Of a DNA stretch of 64,000 nucleotides, positions 42,943-51,747 are shown in pieces. Location: contig BMTG01000001.1 in the NCBI GenBank assembly GCA_014649555.1, positions 1-64,000 of the forward strand, given 5' to 3'. Both the position numbers and the translations under genes were made by a program. Numbering within the stretch: position 1 is the stretch's first letter; every line of letters starts with the position of its first letter. This DNA comes from Streptomyces globisporus (GTDB lineage: Bacteria; Actinomycetota; Actinomycetes; Streptomycetales; Streptomycetaceae). The notes under the pieces are model-generated. The model did not search any database, was not told the DNA's origin, and worked only from the letters and a program-made list of their open reading frames with translations.

Positions 42943-44550
42943 CTACTCGGTGGGCTCCACGCCCGCCCGCAGCAGTCCGTAGGTGTACGCGTCCTCCAGC
43001 GCCTGCCAGGAGGCGGCGATGACGTTCTCGGCGACCCCCACGGTCGCCCAGTCGCCGGCGCCGTCGCCCGTGGTGATCAGGACGCGGGTGGTGGACTCGG
43101 TGCCGGTGCGGCCCTCCAGGATGCGGACCTTGTAGTCGATCAGCTCCAGCTTGGCGAGCTGCGGGTAGATCCGTTCCAGGGCGACGCGCAGCGCCCGGTC
43201 CAGGGCGTTGACCGGGCCGTTCCCCTCGGCGGTGGCGACGATGCGCTCGCCCTTGGCCCAGAGCTTGACCGTGGCCTCGTTGGCGTGGGTGCCGTCGGGG
43301 CGGTCCTCGACGATCGCCCGCCAGGACTCGGTGCGGAAGTAGCGGCGGGCCCGGCCCTCGACCTCGCCGCGCAGCAGGAGTTCGAAGGAGGCGTCGGCGG
43401 CCTCGTAGGTGTAGCCCTGGAGTTCGCGTTCCTTGACCCGCTCGACGACCCGGCCGACCAGGGCGCGGTCGTCGCCGAGGTCGACGCCGAGTTCCTTGCC
43501 CTTCAGCTCGATGGAGGCGCGGCCGGCCATGTCGGAGACCAGCATCCGCATGGTGTTGCCGACCAGCTCCGGGTCGATGTGCTGGTAGAGGTCCGGGTCG
43601 ACCTTGATGGCGGAGGCGTGCAGCCCGGCCTTGTGGGCGAAGGCCGAGACGCCCACGTACGGCTGATGGGTGGAGGGGGTGAGGTTGACGACCTCGGCGA
43701 TGGCGTGCGAGATCCGGGTCATCTCGGCGAGCGCGCCCTCGGGCAGCACCTTCATGCCGTACTTGAGTTCCAGGGCGGCGACGACGGGGAAGAGGTTGGC
43801 GTTGCCGACCCGCTCGCCGTAGCCGTTGGCCGTGCACTGGACGTGGGTGGCGCCCGCGTCGACGGCGGCCAGGGTGTTGGCGACGGCGCAGCCGGTGTCG
43901 TCCTGGGCGTGGATGCCGAGCCGGGCGCCGGTGTCGGCGATGACGGTGGAGACGACGGCCTGGATCTGGGCGGGGAGCATGCCGCCGTTGGTGTCGCAGA
44001 GGATGACGACCTCGGCGCCCGCCTCGTGGGCGGTACGGACCACGGACTTGGCGTACGCGGCGTTGGCCCGGTAGCCGTCGAAGAAGTGCTCGCAGTCCAC
44101 GAAGACCCGGCGGCCCTGCTCGCGCAGGTGGGAGACGGTGTCGCGGACCATCTCCAGGTTCTCCTCCAGGGTGGTGCGCAGGGCCAGTTCCACGTGGCGG
44201 TCGTGGGACTTGGCCACCAGGGTGATCACCGGGGCTCCGGAGGTGAGGAGCGCCTTGACCTGCGGGTCGTCGGCCGCGCTGCCACCGGCTCTGCGGGTCG
44301 CGCCGAACGCCACGAGCTGGGCGTTCTCGAAGACGATCTCCTTCTGGGCGCGGGCGAAGAACTCCGTGTCACGGGGGTTGGCCCCCGGCCAGCCGCCCTC
44401 GATGTATCCCACACCGAAGGTGTCCAGATGACGGGCGATGGTCAGCTTGTCGGCGACCGTCAGGTTGATGCCCTCACGCTGAGCACCGTCGCGCAGTGTG
44501 GTGTCGAAGACATGGAAACTGTCGTCGGTGGCGTTGGCCTTGGTGGTCAT
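42943..44550 (-). CDS. cimA: Citramalate synthase (LeuA2/CimA type)
   Basis: The 535-residue enzyme is a DRE-TIM metallolyase: FDTTLRDGAQREGINLT (metal and catalytic residues), LCDTNGGMLP, HAQDDTGCAVANTL and the C-terminal LeuA dimer/allosteric domain (ASFELLLRGEV, VRILEGRTGTESTTRVLI). It condenses pyruvate and acetyl-CoA to citramalate, a threonine-independent entry to isoleucine. The gene annotated leuA2 in S. coelicolor belongs to this class. AGGAG lies nine to ten bases before the ATG at 44550. The 5' leader contains an apparent attenuator with an Ile-Ile peptide, suggesting end-product control. IlvC, IlvN, IlvE and LeuB for later steps are also in the window. Confidence 0.92.
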   Translation of the reverse strand: MTTKANATDDSFHVFDTTLRDGAQREGINLTVADKLTIARHLDTFGVGYIEGGWPGANPRDTEFFARAQKEIVFENAQLVAFGATRRAGGSAADDPQVKALLTSGAPVITLVAKSHDRHVELALRTTLEENLEMVRDTVSHLREQGRRVFVDCEHFFDGYRANAAYAKSVVRTAHEAGAEVVILCDTNGGMLPAQIQAVVSTVIADTGARLGIHAQDDTGCAVANTLAAVDAGATHVQCTANGYGERVGNANLFPVVAALELKYGMKVLPEGALAEMTRISHAIAEVVNLTPSTHQPYVGVSAFAHKAGLHASAIKVDPDLYQHIDPELVGNTMRMLVSDMAGRASIELKGKELGVDLGDDRALVGRVVERVKERELQGYTYEAADASFELLLRGEVEGRARRYFRTESWRAIVEDRPDGTHANEATVKLWAKGERIVATAEGNGPVNALDRALRVALERIYPQLAKLELIDYKVRILEGRTGTESTTRVLITTGDGAGDWATVGVAENVIAASWQALEDAYTYGLLRAGVEPTE

Positions 44551-44653
44551 GCTGATCTGGCTCCTGTCGGATGAGTGGATCCGGACGATCGGGTTCCACT
44601 TGCCCCCATCATCCCGCTTGCCGTTCTCCGACCCGGGTGCGGGCCGGAAAACG

Positions 44654-44679
44654 AAAAAACCCCTCGCGGGTGCGAGAGG
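44654..44679 (-). terminator. Intrinsic terminator inside the cimA leader (attenuator)
   Basis: On the minus strand CCTCTCGC, loop ACCC, GCGAGGGG is followed directly by TTTTTT. One pair is a U-G wobble on this strand but a C-A mismatch on the other, so the hairpin is meant for the minus-strand RNA. It lies 104 bases before cimA and downstream of the leader ORF. Confidence 0.7.
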
Positions 44680-44696
44680 TCTGCGCGCGGGTCTGG

Positions 44697-44713
44697 GGCA
44701 CGGTGGCCGTGCC
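44697..44713 (-). promoter_or_regulatory. Leader hairpin upstream of the attenuator
   Basis: GGCACGG pairs with CCGTGCC over a three-base loop, between the leader ORF and the terminator hairpin. It could take part in the alternative fold. Confidence 0.4.
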
Positions 44714-44734
44714 GTACGGGGTGGTACGGGACGG

Positions 44735-44770
44735 TCACTGCGGACCGGCGCGCCTGCTGCCAATAATCAT
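44735..44770 (-). CDS. Putative Ile-Ile leader peptide of cimA attenuator (11 aa)
   Basis: The short frame ATG ATT ATT encodes MIIGSRRAGPQ and ends in TGA 56 bases before the terminator hairpin. ATT is a very rare Ile codon in Streptomyces, and two in a row directly after the start would stall ribosomes when charged tRNA-Ile is scarce. CimA makes an isoleucine precursor. No Shine-Dalgarno is seen; a CAGACT hexamer lies 19 bases upstream of the ATG. This is a prediction from sequence logic only. Confidence 0.4.
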   Translation of the reverse strand: MIIGSRRAGPQ

Positions 44771-44858
44771 GACGAACGAGGACACGGCAGCAGTCTGGCA
44801 CAGCACGGGCCGCCTGACGGCGGTGTCTCAGGATGCGGTCGTGACCCCGGTCGCATCT

Positions 44859-45473
44859 TCACGTGGTGCCCGGTGACAGCGTCTCGTCCAGGAACTCCGC
44901 CGCCTGGGCCAGCACCTGTTCGCGGCCCGTCCCGGGGATCCCGACCGTCACGTGGATGCTGAACCCGTCGAGCAGCGCCCGCAGCCGGGCGGCGGACCGG
45001 TCGGCGTCCACCGGCCGGAACTCGCCGCGCGAGATCCCCTCGGCCAGCAGCGCCACCAGGTCGCGGTGCCAGGCCCCCTCGATGGCGGCCTGCCGGGCGC
45101 GGGCGTCGTCGTCGGCGTTCTGCGAGCGGCCCCACACCTCCAGCCAGAGCGTCCAGTGGGGGTCGCGATGTCCGGCGGGGAGGTAGAGGCCGATGTACGC
45201 CTCCAGCCGCTCTCGGGCGCTCCCCGGCCGGGCGAGCAGGGCGCGGCGCTCGGCCCCGAGGCGGCTCTCGCTCCACTCCAGGGTCCGGAGCAGCAGTTCG
45301 TCCTTGGTGCGGAAGTAGTAGAGCAGGTGCCCGCTGCTCATCCCGACGTCCCGCCCGAGCCCGGCCATGGTCAGCCCGTCGAGCCCGCGCTCGGCGATGG
45401 TGGCCATGGCGGCGGAGAGGACGTCCTCGCGGGGCGGGGCGGCGTGGTGGGTGCGGCGGGCGGCGGGGGTCAT
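44859..45473 (-). CDS. TetR-family regulator (BetI-like)
   Basis: The 204-residue protein has a TetR helix-turn-helix (TIAERGLDGLTMAGLGRDVGMSSGHLLYYFRTKDELL in parts: GLGRDVGMSSGHLLYYF) and a C-terminal domain with HWTLWLEVWGRS, typical of the BetI-like C-terminal family. It lies 50 bp after the agmatine deiminase gene on the same strand and probably controls it. Twin GAGTG-type boxes are found upstream of that gene. The frame continues far upstream, but the ATG at 45473 gives the normal start. Confidence 0.88.
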   Translation of the reverse strand: MTPAARRTHHAAPPREDVLSAAMATIAERGLDGLTMAGLGRDVGMSSGHLLYYFRTKDELLLRTLEWSESRLGAERRALLARPGSARERLEAYIGLYLPAGHRDPHWTLWLEVWGRSQNADDDARARQAAIEGAWHRDLVALLAEGISRGEFRPVDADRSAARLRALLDGFSIHVTVGIPGTGREQVLAQAAEFLDETLSPGTT

Positions 45474-45523
45474 GGGCGCGGGCTTTCGGCTCTCTGCTCT
45501 TGGCCTTTGACTTCCGGGATGCG

Positions 45524-46555
45524 TCAGATCTTCGGCTGCTGCTGGGTGATGCAGTGGATGCCTCCACCACCGGCGAAGATCGTACGGGCGTCGACGAGGG
45601 TCACCGTACGGTCCGGGAAGAGGCCCCGGAAGATCGCGGCGGCCTCCTCGTCGCGCGGGTCGTCGAAAGCGCAGAGGACCACGCCGTCGTTGCAGAGGTA
45701 GTGGTTGATGTAGGAGTGGTCGACCCACGCGCCGTCCTCGTCGCGCAGCACGGTGGGCGCGGGCACTTCGACGACCTCCAGGGCGCGGCCCCTGGCGTCC
45801 GTGGCCGCGCGCAGGACGGCCAGCAGCTCCCGGGAGACCTCGTGGTCGGGGTGGGCCGGGTCGGGCTGGACATGGACGAGGACGGTGCCCGGGCGGGCGA
45901 AGGCGGCGACGATGTCGACATGGCCGAGCGTGCCGTACGTCCCGTAGTCGCCGGTCAGCCCGCGGGGCAGCCAGATCGCCTTCTCGGTGCCCAGGCGGGC
46001 GTGGATCTCCGCCTCCACCTGCTCGCGGCTCCAGCCGGGGTTGCGCTCCTTGCCGAGCTGGACGGTCTCGGTGAGCAGGACGGTGCCCTCGCCGTCCACG
46101 TGGATCGCGCCGCCCTCGTTGACGAGCGGGGAGCCGTGGGCGGGTACGCCGGTGAGTTCGGCGACGGCCCGGGCGATGTGCTGGTCGTTCTCCCAGCGGG
46201 CCCAGCCCTGGGCGCCCCAGCCGTTGAACGTCCAGTCGACGGCGGCGAGCGTGCGGCCGTCGGTGACGAAGGTGGGGCCGATGTCCCGCATCCAGGCGTC
46301 GTCGAGCGGCCGCACGACCAGCTCGACGTCGGGCCCGAGCAGCGCCGCCGCCCCCTCCTCCTGCCCCGGCCCGACCACCATCGTGACCGGCTCGAAGCGG
46401 CGTACGGCCCGGGCGACGGCGGCCCAGGCGCGGCGGGCCTCCGCCAGTTCGGCGTCGGAGGCGAAGGTGGGGTTGGGGCCCGGCCAGGCCATCCAGGTGC
46501 GCTCGTGCGGGGCCCACTCGGGAGGCATACGGAAGGGGGCGGGAGTGGTGGGCAT
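45524..46555 (-). CDS. aguA: Agmatine deiminase (peptidylarginine deiminase family)
   Basis: The 343-residue enzyme converts agmatine to N-carbamoylputrescine. It has DDAWMRDIGPTFV, NEGGAIHVDGEG, the catalytic His/Asp in GHVDIVAAF and the nucleophilic Cys in the terminal GGGGIHCITQQQP. Length is as expected. A carbamoylputrescine amidase gene is not adjacent; polyamine catabolism would need one elsewhere. It is paired with a TetR regulator. Confidence 0.93.
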   Translation of the reverse strand: MPTTPAPFRMPPEWAPHERTWMAWPGPNPTFASDAELAEARRAWAAVARAVRRFEPVTMVVGPGQEEGAAALLGPDVELVVRPLDDAWMRDIGPTFVTDGRTLAAVDWTFNGWGAQGWARWENDQHIARAVAELTGVPAHGSPLVNEGGAIHVDGEGTVLLTETVQLGKERNPGWSREQVEAEIHARLGTEKAIWLPRGLTGDYGTYGTLGHVDIVAAFARPGTVLVHVQPDPAHPDHEVSRELLAVLRAATDARGRALEVVEVPAPTVLRDEDGAWVDHSYINHYLCNDGVVLCAFDDPRDEEAAAIFRGLFPDRTVTLVDARTIFAGGGGIHCITQQQPKI

Positions 46556-46586
46556 GGAGACTCCTGGTGCTGGGACGATGATTTTT

Positions 46587-46654
46587 GAGTGTCACTCTAA
46601 CGCCCCTCGCTGGCCCTACCACAGGGACTTTGGCCCTCGTTTCGAGTGGCGTTC
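46587..46654. promoter_or_regulatory. Two GAGTGNCRYTC boxes upstream of aguA
   Basis: GAGTGTCACTC (46587-46597) is a perfect odd palindrome, and GAGTGGCGTTC (46644-46654) matches it at 8 of 11 positions. Both lie in the aguA promoter region and are candidate sites for the downstream TetR regulator. Confidence 0.5.
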
Positions 46655-46671
46655 AATATGCCCGGGACGGA

Positions 46672-46707
46672 AAAGGCCGCACCGGCTGCGGAGCCGGTGC
46701 GGCCTTT
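46672..46707 (-). terminator. Terminator after ilvE
   Basis: A perfect 16-bp stem (46672-46687 with 46692-46707), loop GCGG, with U residues at the 3' end of the minus-strand RNA, 18 bp after the ilvE stop. Confidence 0.9.
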
Positions 46708-46724
46708 CGGGGCCGGAGGATCCC

Positions 46725-47828
46725 CTAGCCGAGCGGGTGCATCCAGCCGTGGGTGTCCTCGACGACACCGCGCTGGATGTCGAGCAGGCGCTCCCGCAGC
46801 TTCATGGTGACCTCGCCGGGCTCGCCGCCGCTCTGGGTCCACTCGCCGCCCTCGGACTTCACCAGGCCGACGGGGGTGATGACGGCGGCGGTGCCGCAGG
46901 CGAAAACCTCCAGGAGGGTGCCGTTCGCGGTGTCCTCGCGCCACTGGTCGATGGAGACCCGGCCCTCCTCGGAGCCGTAACCGAGGTCCTGGGCGACCTT
47001 GAGGAGGGAGTCGCGGGTGACGCCGGCGAGCAGGGAGCCGGTGAGGGACGGGGTGACGATCTTCTTCGAGCCGTCCTCCTGGGCGTACACGAAGTAGAGG
47101 TTCATGCCGCCGAGCTCCTCGACCCACTTGTGCTCGACCGCGTCGAGGTAGGCGACCTGGGCGCAGCCGTGCTCGGCGGCCTCGGCCTGGGCGAGGAGGG
47201 AGGCGGCGTAGTTGCCGCCGGTCTTGGCGTCGCCCATGCCGCCGGGGACGGCGCGGACGCGGTTCTCGGAGAGCCAGATGGAGACCGGCTTCACGCCGCC
47301 GGGGAAGTAGGCGCCGGCGGGCGAGGCGATGACCAGGAAGAGGTACTCGTTGGCCGGCTTCACACCGAGGCCGACCTCGGTGGCGATCATGAACGGGCGC
47401 AGGTAGAGGGACTCCTCGCCGCCATGGGCCGGGACCCACGCCTTGTCCTGCTGGACCAGCGCGTCGCACGCCGCGATGAACGTCTCGACGGGCAGCTCGG
47501 GCATGGCGAGCCGGGCGGCCGAGCGCTGGAAGCGGCGGGCGTTGGCGTCGGGGCGGAAGGAGGCGACCGTGCCGTCGGGCTGGCGGTAGGCCTTGAGCCC
47601 CTCGAAGATCTCCTGCGCGTAGTGCAGGGTCATGTTGGCCGGGTCCAGCGACAGCGGGCCGTAGGGGACCAGCTGCGCGTCGTGCCAGCCTCGGCCCTCG
47701 GTCCAGCGGATGGTCACCATGTGGTCGGTGAAGTGCCGGCCGAATCCGGGGCTGGCCAGGATCGCCGCGCGCTCCGCGTCGGACAGCGGGTTCGAGGAGG
47801 GCTTGAGCTCGATCGTGGGCGTCGTCAT
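46725..47828 (-). CDS. ilvE: Branched-chain amino acid aminotransferase
   Basis: The 367-residue class IV PLP enzyme performs the last step of Ile, Leu and Val synthesis and the first step of their breakdown. It has [25 protein letters not shown], the PLP Lys region [15 protein letters not shown] and [14 protein letters not shown]. Length fits the BCAT-II type. It is 255 bp downstream of leuB on the same strand. GAAGGA precedes the ATG. Confidence 0.95.
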   Translation of the reverse strand: MTTPTIELKPSSNPLSDAERAAILASPGFGRHFTDHMVTIRWTEGRGWHDAQLVPYGPLSLDPANMTLHYAQEIFEGLKAYRQPDGTVASFRPDANARRFQRSAARLAMPELPVETFIAACDALVQQDKAWVPAHGGEESLYLRPFMIATEVGLGVKPANEYLFLVIASPAGAYFPGGVKPVSIWLSENRVRAVPGGMGDAKTGGNYAASLLAQAEAAEHGCAQVAYLDAVEHKWVEELGGMNLYFVYAQEDGSKKIVTPSLTGSLLAGVTRDSLLKVAQDLGYGSEEGRVSIDQWREDTANGTLLEVFACGTAAVITPVGLVKSEGGEWTQSGGEPGEVTMKLRERLLDIQRGVVEDTHGWMHPLG

Positions 47829-48031
47829 GAGTGCGTGTCCTTCACCGGTCTTGTGTGTGATGGACCGCGCTCACGCCACCTCGGCCCGACGCTTTCCGGT
47901 CAGGTCCTAGGACGTCCGAGCTTCACCGCGAGCCACGGCCCCGCGTTCGATTATCACTTGCGGGGGGCCGTGCACGAAATGGTGTGAATGCGGTCCAGAG
48001 GTCGATGGTGGCACCCGGGGGCCGCACAGGA

Positions 48032-48066
48032 GAAGCCGCCGGGCGCTGATGCGACCCGGCGGCTTC
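48032..48066 (-). terminator. Terminator after leuB
   Basis: A 12-bp perfect stem (48032-48043 with 48055-48066) extended by CGC/GCG inside the loop, 18 bp after the leuB stop. Confidence 0.85.
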
Positions 48067-48083
48067 GAAGTGGAGTCGTCGGG

Positions 48084-49127
48084 TCAGCTCGCTACGCGTA
48101 CCGCGAGGGCGTCGCCGATCTCGTCGGTCGTCCGCGCGGCCGATCCGTCGCGCTCCGCGAGATCGGCGGAGACGGCGTCCTCGATGCGCGTGGCCTCGGC
48201 GTCGTAGCCGAGGTGGCGCAGCAGGAGGGCGACGGAGAGGATCGTGGCGGTCGGGTCGGCCTTGCCCTGCCCGGCGATGTCGGGGGCGGAGCCGTGGACC
48301 GGCTCGAACATCGACGGGAACGCGCCCGTCGGGTTGATGTTGCCGGAGGCGGCCAGGCCGATTCCGCCGGTGACGGCGGCGGCCAGGTCGGTGAGGATGT
48401 CGCCGAAGAGGTTGTCGGTGACGATGACGTCGAAGCGCTCCGGCTGGGTGACGAAGAAGATCGTCGCGGCATCGACGTGCAGGTAGTCGGTGCTGACCTG
48501 CGGGTATTCGGCGGCGACCCGGTCGAAGGTGTTCTTCCACAGGTGGCCGGCGTAGACGAGGACGTTGTTCTTGTGGACCAGCGTCAGCTTCTTGCGGGGC
48601 CGGGCGGCCGCGCGCTCGAAGGCGTCCCGGACCACGCGCTCGACGCCGTAGGCCGTGTTGACGCTGACCTCGGTGGCGACCTCGGCGGGGGTGCCGGTGC
48701 GCAGCGAGCCGCCGTTGCCGGTGTACGGGCCCTCGGTGCCCTCGCGGACGACGACGAAGTCGATGTCGGGGCGGCCGGCGAGCGGGGTCGCGGTGTTCGG
48801 GAAGAGCTTGGAGGGGCGCAGGTTGATGAAGTGGTCGAAGGCGAAACGCAGCTTCAGCAGCAGCCCGCGCTCCAGGACGCCCGACGGCACGGACGGGTCG
48901 CCGATCGCGCCGAGGAGGATGGCGTCGTGGTTCTTGAGGGCGTCCAGCTCCGCGTCCGGGAGGGTGTCGCCGGTGCGGTGCCAGCGCTGGGCGCCGAGGT
49001 CGTACTCCCTGGTCTCCAGCTTCACATCCTGCGGGAGGACAGCGTTGAGGACCTTGAGGCCCTGGGCCACGACTTCCTGGCCGATTCCGTCACCGGGGAT
49101 CACTGCGAGATCGATGCTGCGAGACAT
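48084..49127 (-). CDS. leuB: 3-isopropylmalate dehydrogenase
   Basis: The 347-residue NAD-dependent enzyme performs the third step of leucine synthesis. It has [39 protein letters not shown] and the metal and catalytic region [29 protein letters not shown] (in parts: [10 protein letters not shown] and [13 protein letters not shown]) plus [17 protein letters not shown]. It belongs to the short actinobacterial group. LeuA, LeuC and LeuD are not in the window. Confidence 0.95.
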   Translation of the reverse strand: MSRSIDLAVIPGDGIGQEVVAQGLKVLNAVLPQDVKLETREYDLGAQRWHRTGDTLPDAELDALKNHDAILLGAIGDPSVPSGVLERGLLLKLRFAFDHFINLRPSKLFPNTATPLAGRPDIDFVVVREGTEGPYTGNGGSLRTGTPAEVATEVSVNTAYGVERVVRDAFERAAARPRKKLTLVHKNNVLVYAGHLWKNTFDRVAAEYPQVSTDYLHVDAATIFFVTQPERFDVIVTDNLFGDILTDLAAAVTGGIGLAASGNINPTGAFPSMFEPVHGSAPDIAGQGKADPTATILSVALLLRHLGYDAEATRIEDAVSADLAERDGSAARTTDEIGDALAVRVAS

Positions 49128-49267
49128 GCCGGGAGCCTAACGGTGCGTCCCACCCCATGACATCCGACGTCCACCATATGGACGGACGCACGGATGTTCG
49201 GGGTGGGGTGGGTGGTACGGCGGGACGGCCGGAAACGGGCCGGCGCAACGGCTGCGGAGGCGGCGGC

Positions 49268-49396
49268 TCAGTGGCCGGTCTCGCCGCCGTTGTCGCGGCG
49301 GTCCAGGGCGCGCTGGAGGGCGGCGGCGGCGTTGCGGCGCTCGGCCTCGGCCTGGCGGGAGGTGTGACGGACGCGGCGGACAGTGGTCTCGGCCAT
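49268..49396 (-). CDS. Small basic hypothetical protein (42 aa)
   Basis: The peptide begins MAETTVRRVRHTSRQAEAER and ends DRRDNGGETGH, with a central amphipathic helix rich in Ala/Arg. Similar short proteins occur next to leuB in Streptomyces as far as I recall. AAGGAG lies 10 bases before the ATG at 49396. The longer in-frame ORF lacks support. Function is unknown; it may bind nucleic acid or be a small regulatory protein. Confidence 0.7.
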   Translation of the reverse strand: MAETTVRRVRHTSRQAEAERRNAAAALQRALDRRDNGGETGH

Positions 49397-49735
49397 GATG
49401 GATCGACTCCTTGAGATTCCTGAGATCGCGTGGCACCGGCGCGGGCGGCACAGCGCCGCGCGGTGGTGGGGAACGGGATCGGATTTCGAGGTGCCGGAAG
49501 GGGCGGGGAGCGTACGCGGCAGGGGTTGCCTGCTTCGGGCGTGCGCCACCATCCGCCGGTCGCTCGATCGAGCGATGCGTTCGGCTCCTACCAAGTTAGG
49601 ACAGTCGGGCCGTCCTGTCTCCACAGTTAGTCGGACTTCCTACTATCTGAGACGGCCTCTTACATCGGCGCAGGTCACAGCTCTGGAGGCAGTCCGTCCG
49701 CGAGCGGCCCCGTCAGCTCCGAGCAGCCCGTCGGC
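49397..49735. promoter_or_regulatory. Long intergenic with repeated motif upstream of the 42-aa gene
   Basis: No gene is seen in this 339-bp stretch. On the minus strand it contains AGTAGGAAGTCCGAC (about 49635-49649) and a related GGTAGGAGCCGAAC (about 49579-49592), in an AT-richer context than its flanks. They may be tandem promoters or operator copies for the small gene. Confidence 0.4.
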
Positions 49736-50284
49736 TCAGAGGAGGTCGCCGTTCCGCCAGTCGAAGGCCAGCGGGTGGGCGGGAGCGGGCAGGGGGTGCC
49801 CGGCCGCCGGGCGGACGTAGGTGCTGCCCTCCTCCTCCGGGAGCGGGAGAGGGCCGTCCGGGCCGAGGGCGGTGAGCCGGCCCGGCCAGATCCGCCAGCC
49901 GCGCGCGGCGTACAGGGCCGCGCCCGCGTCGGAGGCGGAGAGGGCCCCGAAGTCGTGGGCCGCGTCGATGACGTGCTCCAGGGCGGCCATGATCCGGTGG
50001 CCGAGGCCCTCGCGTCGGCGGTCGGCGCGGACGGCGACGCCTTCGACGTAACCGGCGCGGTAGGAGCGGTCCGTGTGCAGGACGCGGCGCTGGACCACGG
50101 AGCCGTGGGCGATCAGGAGGCCGTCCGTGTCCCGGATCAGGGCGTGGACGCCGCCGAGGGTGTGCTCCCAGTCCTCGTCGGCGAAGTCGCCCTCGAAAGC
50201 GGCGTCGAGCAGGTCGCGGATCTCCGTGCGCTCGGCGGGGGTCAGTTCGAAGGTGGGGGCGGTGCGCACGGCGGGCTCGGTCAT
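49736..50284 (-). CDS. AAC(2')-like GNAT acetyltransferase
   Basis: The 182-residue protein resembles chromosomal aminoglycoside 2'-N-acetyltransferases (mycobacterial AAC(2')-I type): FEGDFADEDWEHTLGGVHALI, HGSVVQRRVLH, YVEGVAVRADRRREGLGHRIMAALE (acetyl-CoA loop R-R-x-G-x-G/H) and GALSASDAGAALYAARGW. The acceptor could be an aminoglycoside or an unrelated amine; resistance cannot be inferred from sequence alone. GAGGA precedes the ATG at 50284. Confidence 0.8.
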   Translation of the reverse strand: MTEPAVRTAPTFELTPAERTEIRDLLDAAFEGDFADEDWEHTLGGVHALIRDTDGLLIAHGSVVQRRVLHTDRSYRAGYVEGVAVRADRRREGLGHRIMAALEHVIDAAHDFGALSASDAGAALYAARGWRIWPGRLTALGPDGPLPLPEEEGSTYVRPAAGHPLPAPAHPLAFDWRNGDLL

Positions 50285-50405
50285 GGGGCCCATCCTCGCG
50301 CGCGGGGGCGGCCGCCCGCACACGGATAACCCGCCCGGACCGGGGAGATCGGTGGTCCGGGCGGGCATCGGTTGCCTGCGGTACGGGAGAGAGCGTCGGT
50401 GGCTC

Positions 50406-50445
50406 GGTCGGCCGTCACGTCGTACGTGACGTGGCTCGGCCGACC
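50406..50445 (-). terminator. Compound hairpin after the protease gene
   Basis: Outer arms GGTCGGCC (50406-50413) and GGCCGACC (50438-50445) enclose an inner GTCACGT/ACGTGAC hairpin, with a seven-base bulge on the 3' side. It lies 22 bp past the protease stop. Confidence 0.65.
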
Positions 50446-50466
50446 TTCACCGTCGTACGGGCTGGC

Positions 50467-51534
50467 TCAGTACACCGTCACGCCGTACGCCGAGAGCGCC
50501 TCGGTGACCGGCTGGTGGATGGCCGAGCCCGCGGTGCCCGAGCAGCCGGAGCTGCCGGAGTGGATGCCGAGGGCGACGGATCCGGCGAAGTGCGCGCCGC
50601 CGCTGTCGCCGCCGGCCGAGCAGGCGGTGGTGCGGACCATGTTGTAGACGGGCCCGTCACCGTAGTTGACGGTGACGTTGACGGCGGTGACCGTGCCGGA
50701 GGTCACCTTGGTCGTGGAGCCGCTCTTCTGGATCGCCTGGCCGACGACGGCGTTGGCGGCGGAGGTGATGTCGCGGGTGGAACCGTTGTAGAGGTCGACG
50801 GTTCCGGCGGGCGAGGAGCCGTCGGTGTAGCGGACGATGCCGTAGTCGTTGGTCGGGAAGCTGGTGCCCTCCCGCACGCCGATGACCGAACCGCCCGAGC
50901 TGGCCGACCAGTTCGCGGAGATGTTGGTGCAGTGCCCGGCGGTCACGAAGTAACGGGCTCCGCCCTTGGTGACGTTGAAGGCGGCCGAGCAGCGGCTGCC
51001 GCCACCGTAGATCGCGCCGCCGCCCAGCACCTCGCGGCGGAACTCACCGGGGACGCGCTTGACGGCGACCGCTCCGTCGAGCCGTTCGGCGACGGCTTCG
51101 AGGCGGGCCATGTCGCGGGCGGAGACGGAGGAGTCGGCCTCGACGGCGACCTTGTTGGTGCGCGGGTCGATCCCCCAGGAGGTTCCGGTGATCTTCGCCT
51201 CGGCCTCCAGGGTCTCCATGGCGGCGTCGAGCTGGGCGGCGCTGCGGGTCACCCGGCGGACGGTGGCGCCGGTGGTGCGGGCCTGCTCCTCGGCCCGGTC
51301 GGTGGTGACGGTGACGACCAGCTTCCCGGTCTTCGCGTCGAGGTAGGTTCCGGCGGTGGCGGTGCCGAGCGCGCGGTCCACCTGGGCGTCGAGGGCGTAC
51401 GCGGACGGGGCGGGGATCGCCGAGGGGGCGGCGGCCGGGGTGTCGGCGGCGGTGGAGGGGGCGGCTCCGAGGCCGAGGGCGCCGGCGACGAGCAGCAGGG
51501 AAACGCCGATGCGCGCGCGGGAGTTGCGTCTCAT
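50467..51534 (-). CDS. Secreted streptogrisin-like serine protease (S1E)
   Basis: The 355-residue precursor has a signal peptide (LLLVAGALGLGAAPSTAA), an alpha-lytic-type pro-region of about 140 residues (LDAAMETLEAEAKITGTSWGID) and a mature protease starting near IYGGGSRCSAAFNV. Catalytic residues: His in VTAGHCTN, Asp in FPTNDYGIVRY, Ser in SAGGDSGGAHF. Cysteine pairs around RCSAAF/GHC and ACSAGG/SGCSG are as in streptogrisins. No chitin-binding domain is present. Substrate class was not inferred. Confidence 0.93.
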   Translation of the reverse strand: MRRNSRARIGVSLLLVAGALGLGAAPSTAADTPAAAPSAIPAPSAYALDAQVDRALGTATAGTYLDAKTGKLVVTVTTDRAEEQARTTGATVRRVTRSAAQLDAAMETLEAEAKITGTSWGIDPRTNKVAVEADSSVSARDMARLEAVAERLDGAVAVKRVPGEFRREVLGGGAIYGGGSRCSAAFNVTKGGARYFVTAGHCTNISANWSASSGGSVIGVREGTSFPTNDYGIVRYTDGSSPAGTVDLYNGSTRDITSAANAVVGQAIQKSGSTTKVTSGTVTAVNVTVNYGDGPVYNMVRTTACSAGGDSGGAHFAGSVALGIHSGSSGCSGTAGSAIHQPVTEALSAYGVTVY

Positions 51535-51676
51535 GGGGGAACTCCTTCTCGGGTGACGTGTGGGGACGTACCGAGAAGGAATTTGACATGCCCATTACCT
51601 AAACCACAAGACCGCGTGACCCGGGGACCGGTGGGCCTGCCCGCACGAGCGGGCCCGAAGTCCCCCGCACATGGAA

Positions 51677-51716
51677 ACCGCCCCCCGGCCGGCAGGGGGG
51701 CCGGTCGGGGGGCGGT
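51677..51716 (-). terminator. Distal terminator after pruA
   Basis: A 16-bp stem with one wobble pair (51677-51692 with 51701-51716), loop AGGGGGG-type. It backs up the hairpin at 51748-51774. Confidence 0.65.
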
Positions 51717-51747
51717 GCTCTGGGGATCTCGCGAGGAGACCGCTGGT

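Noticed and set aside
44859-46622. A 587-codon minus-strand ORF spanning TetR and agmatine deiminase
   Set aside because: Only its last 204 codons are a real gene. The rest is an off-frame reading of aguA.
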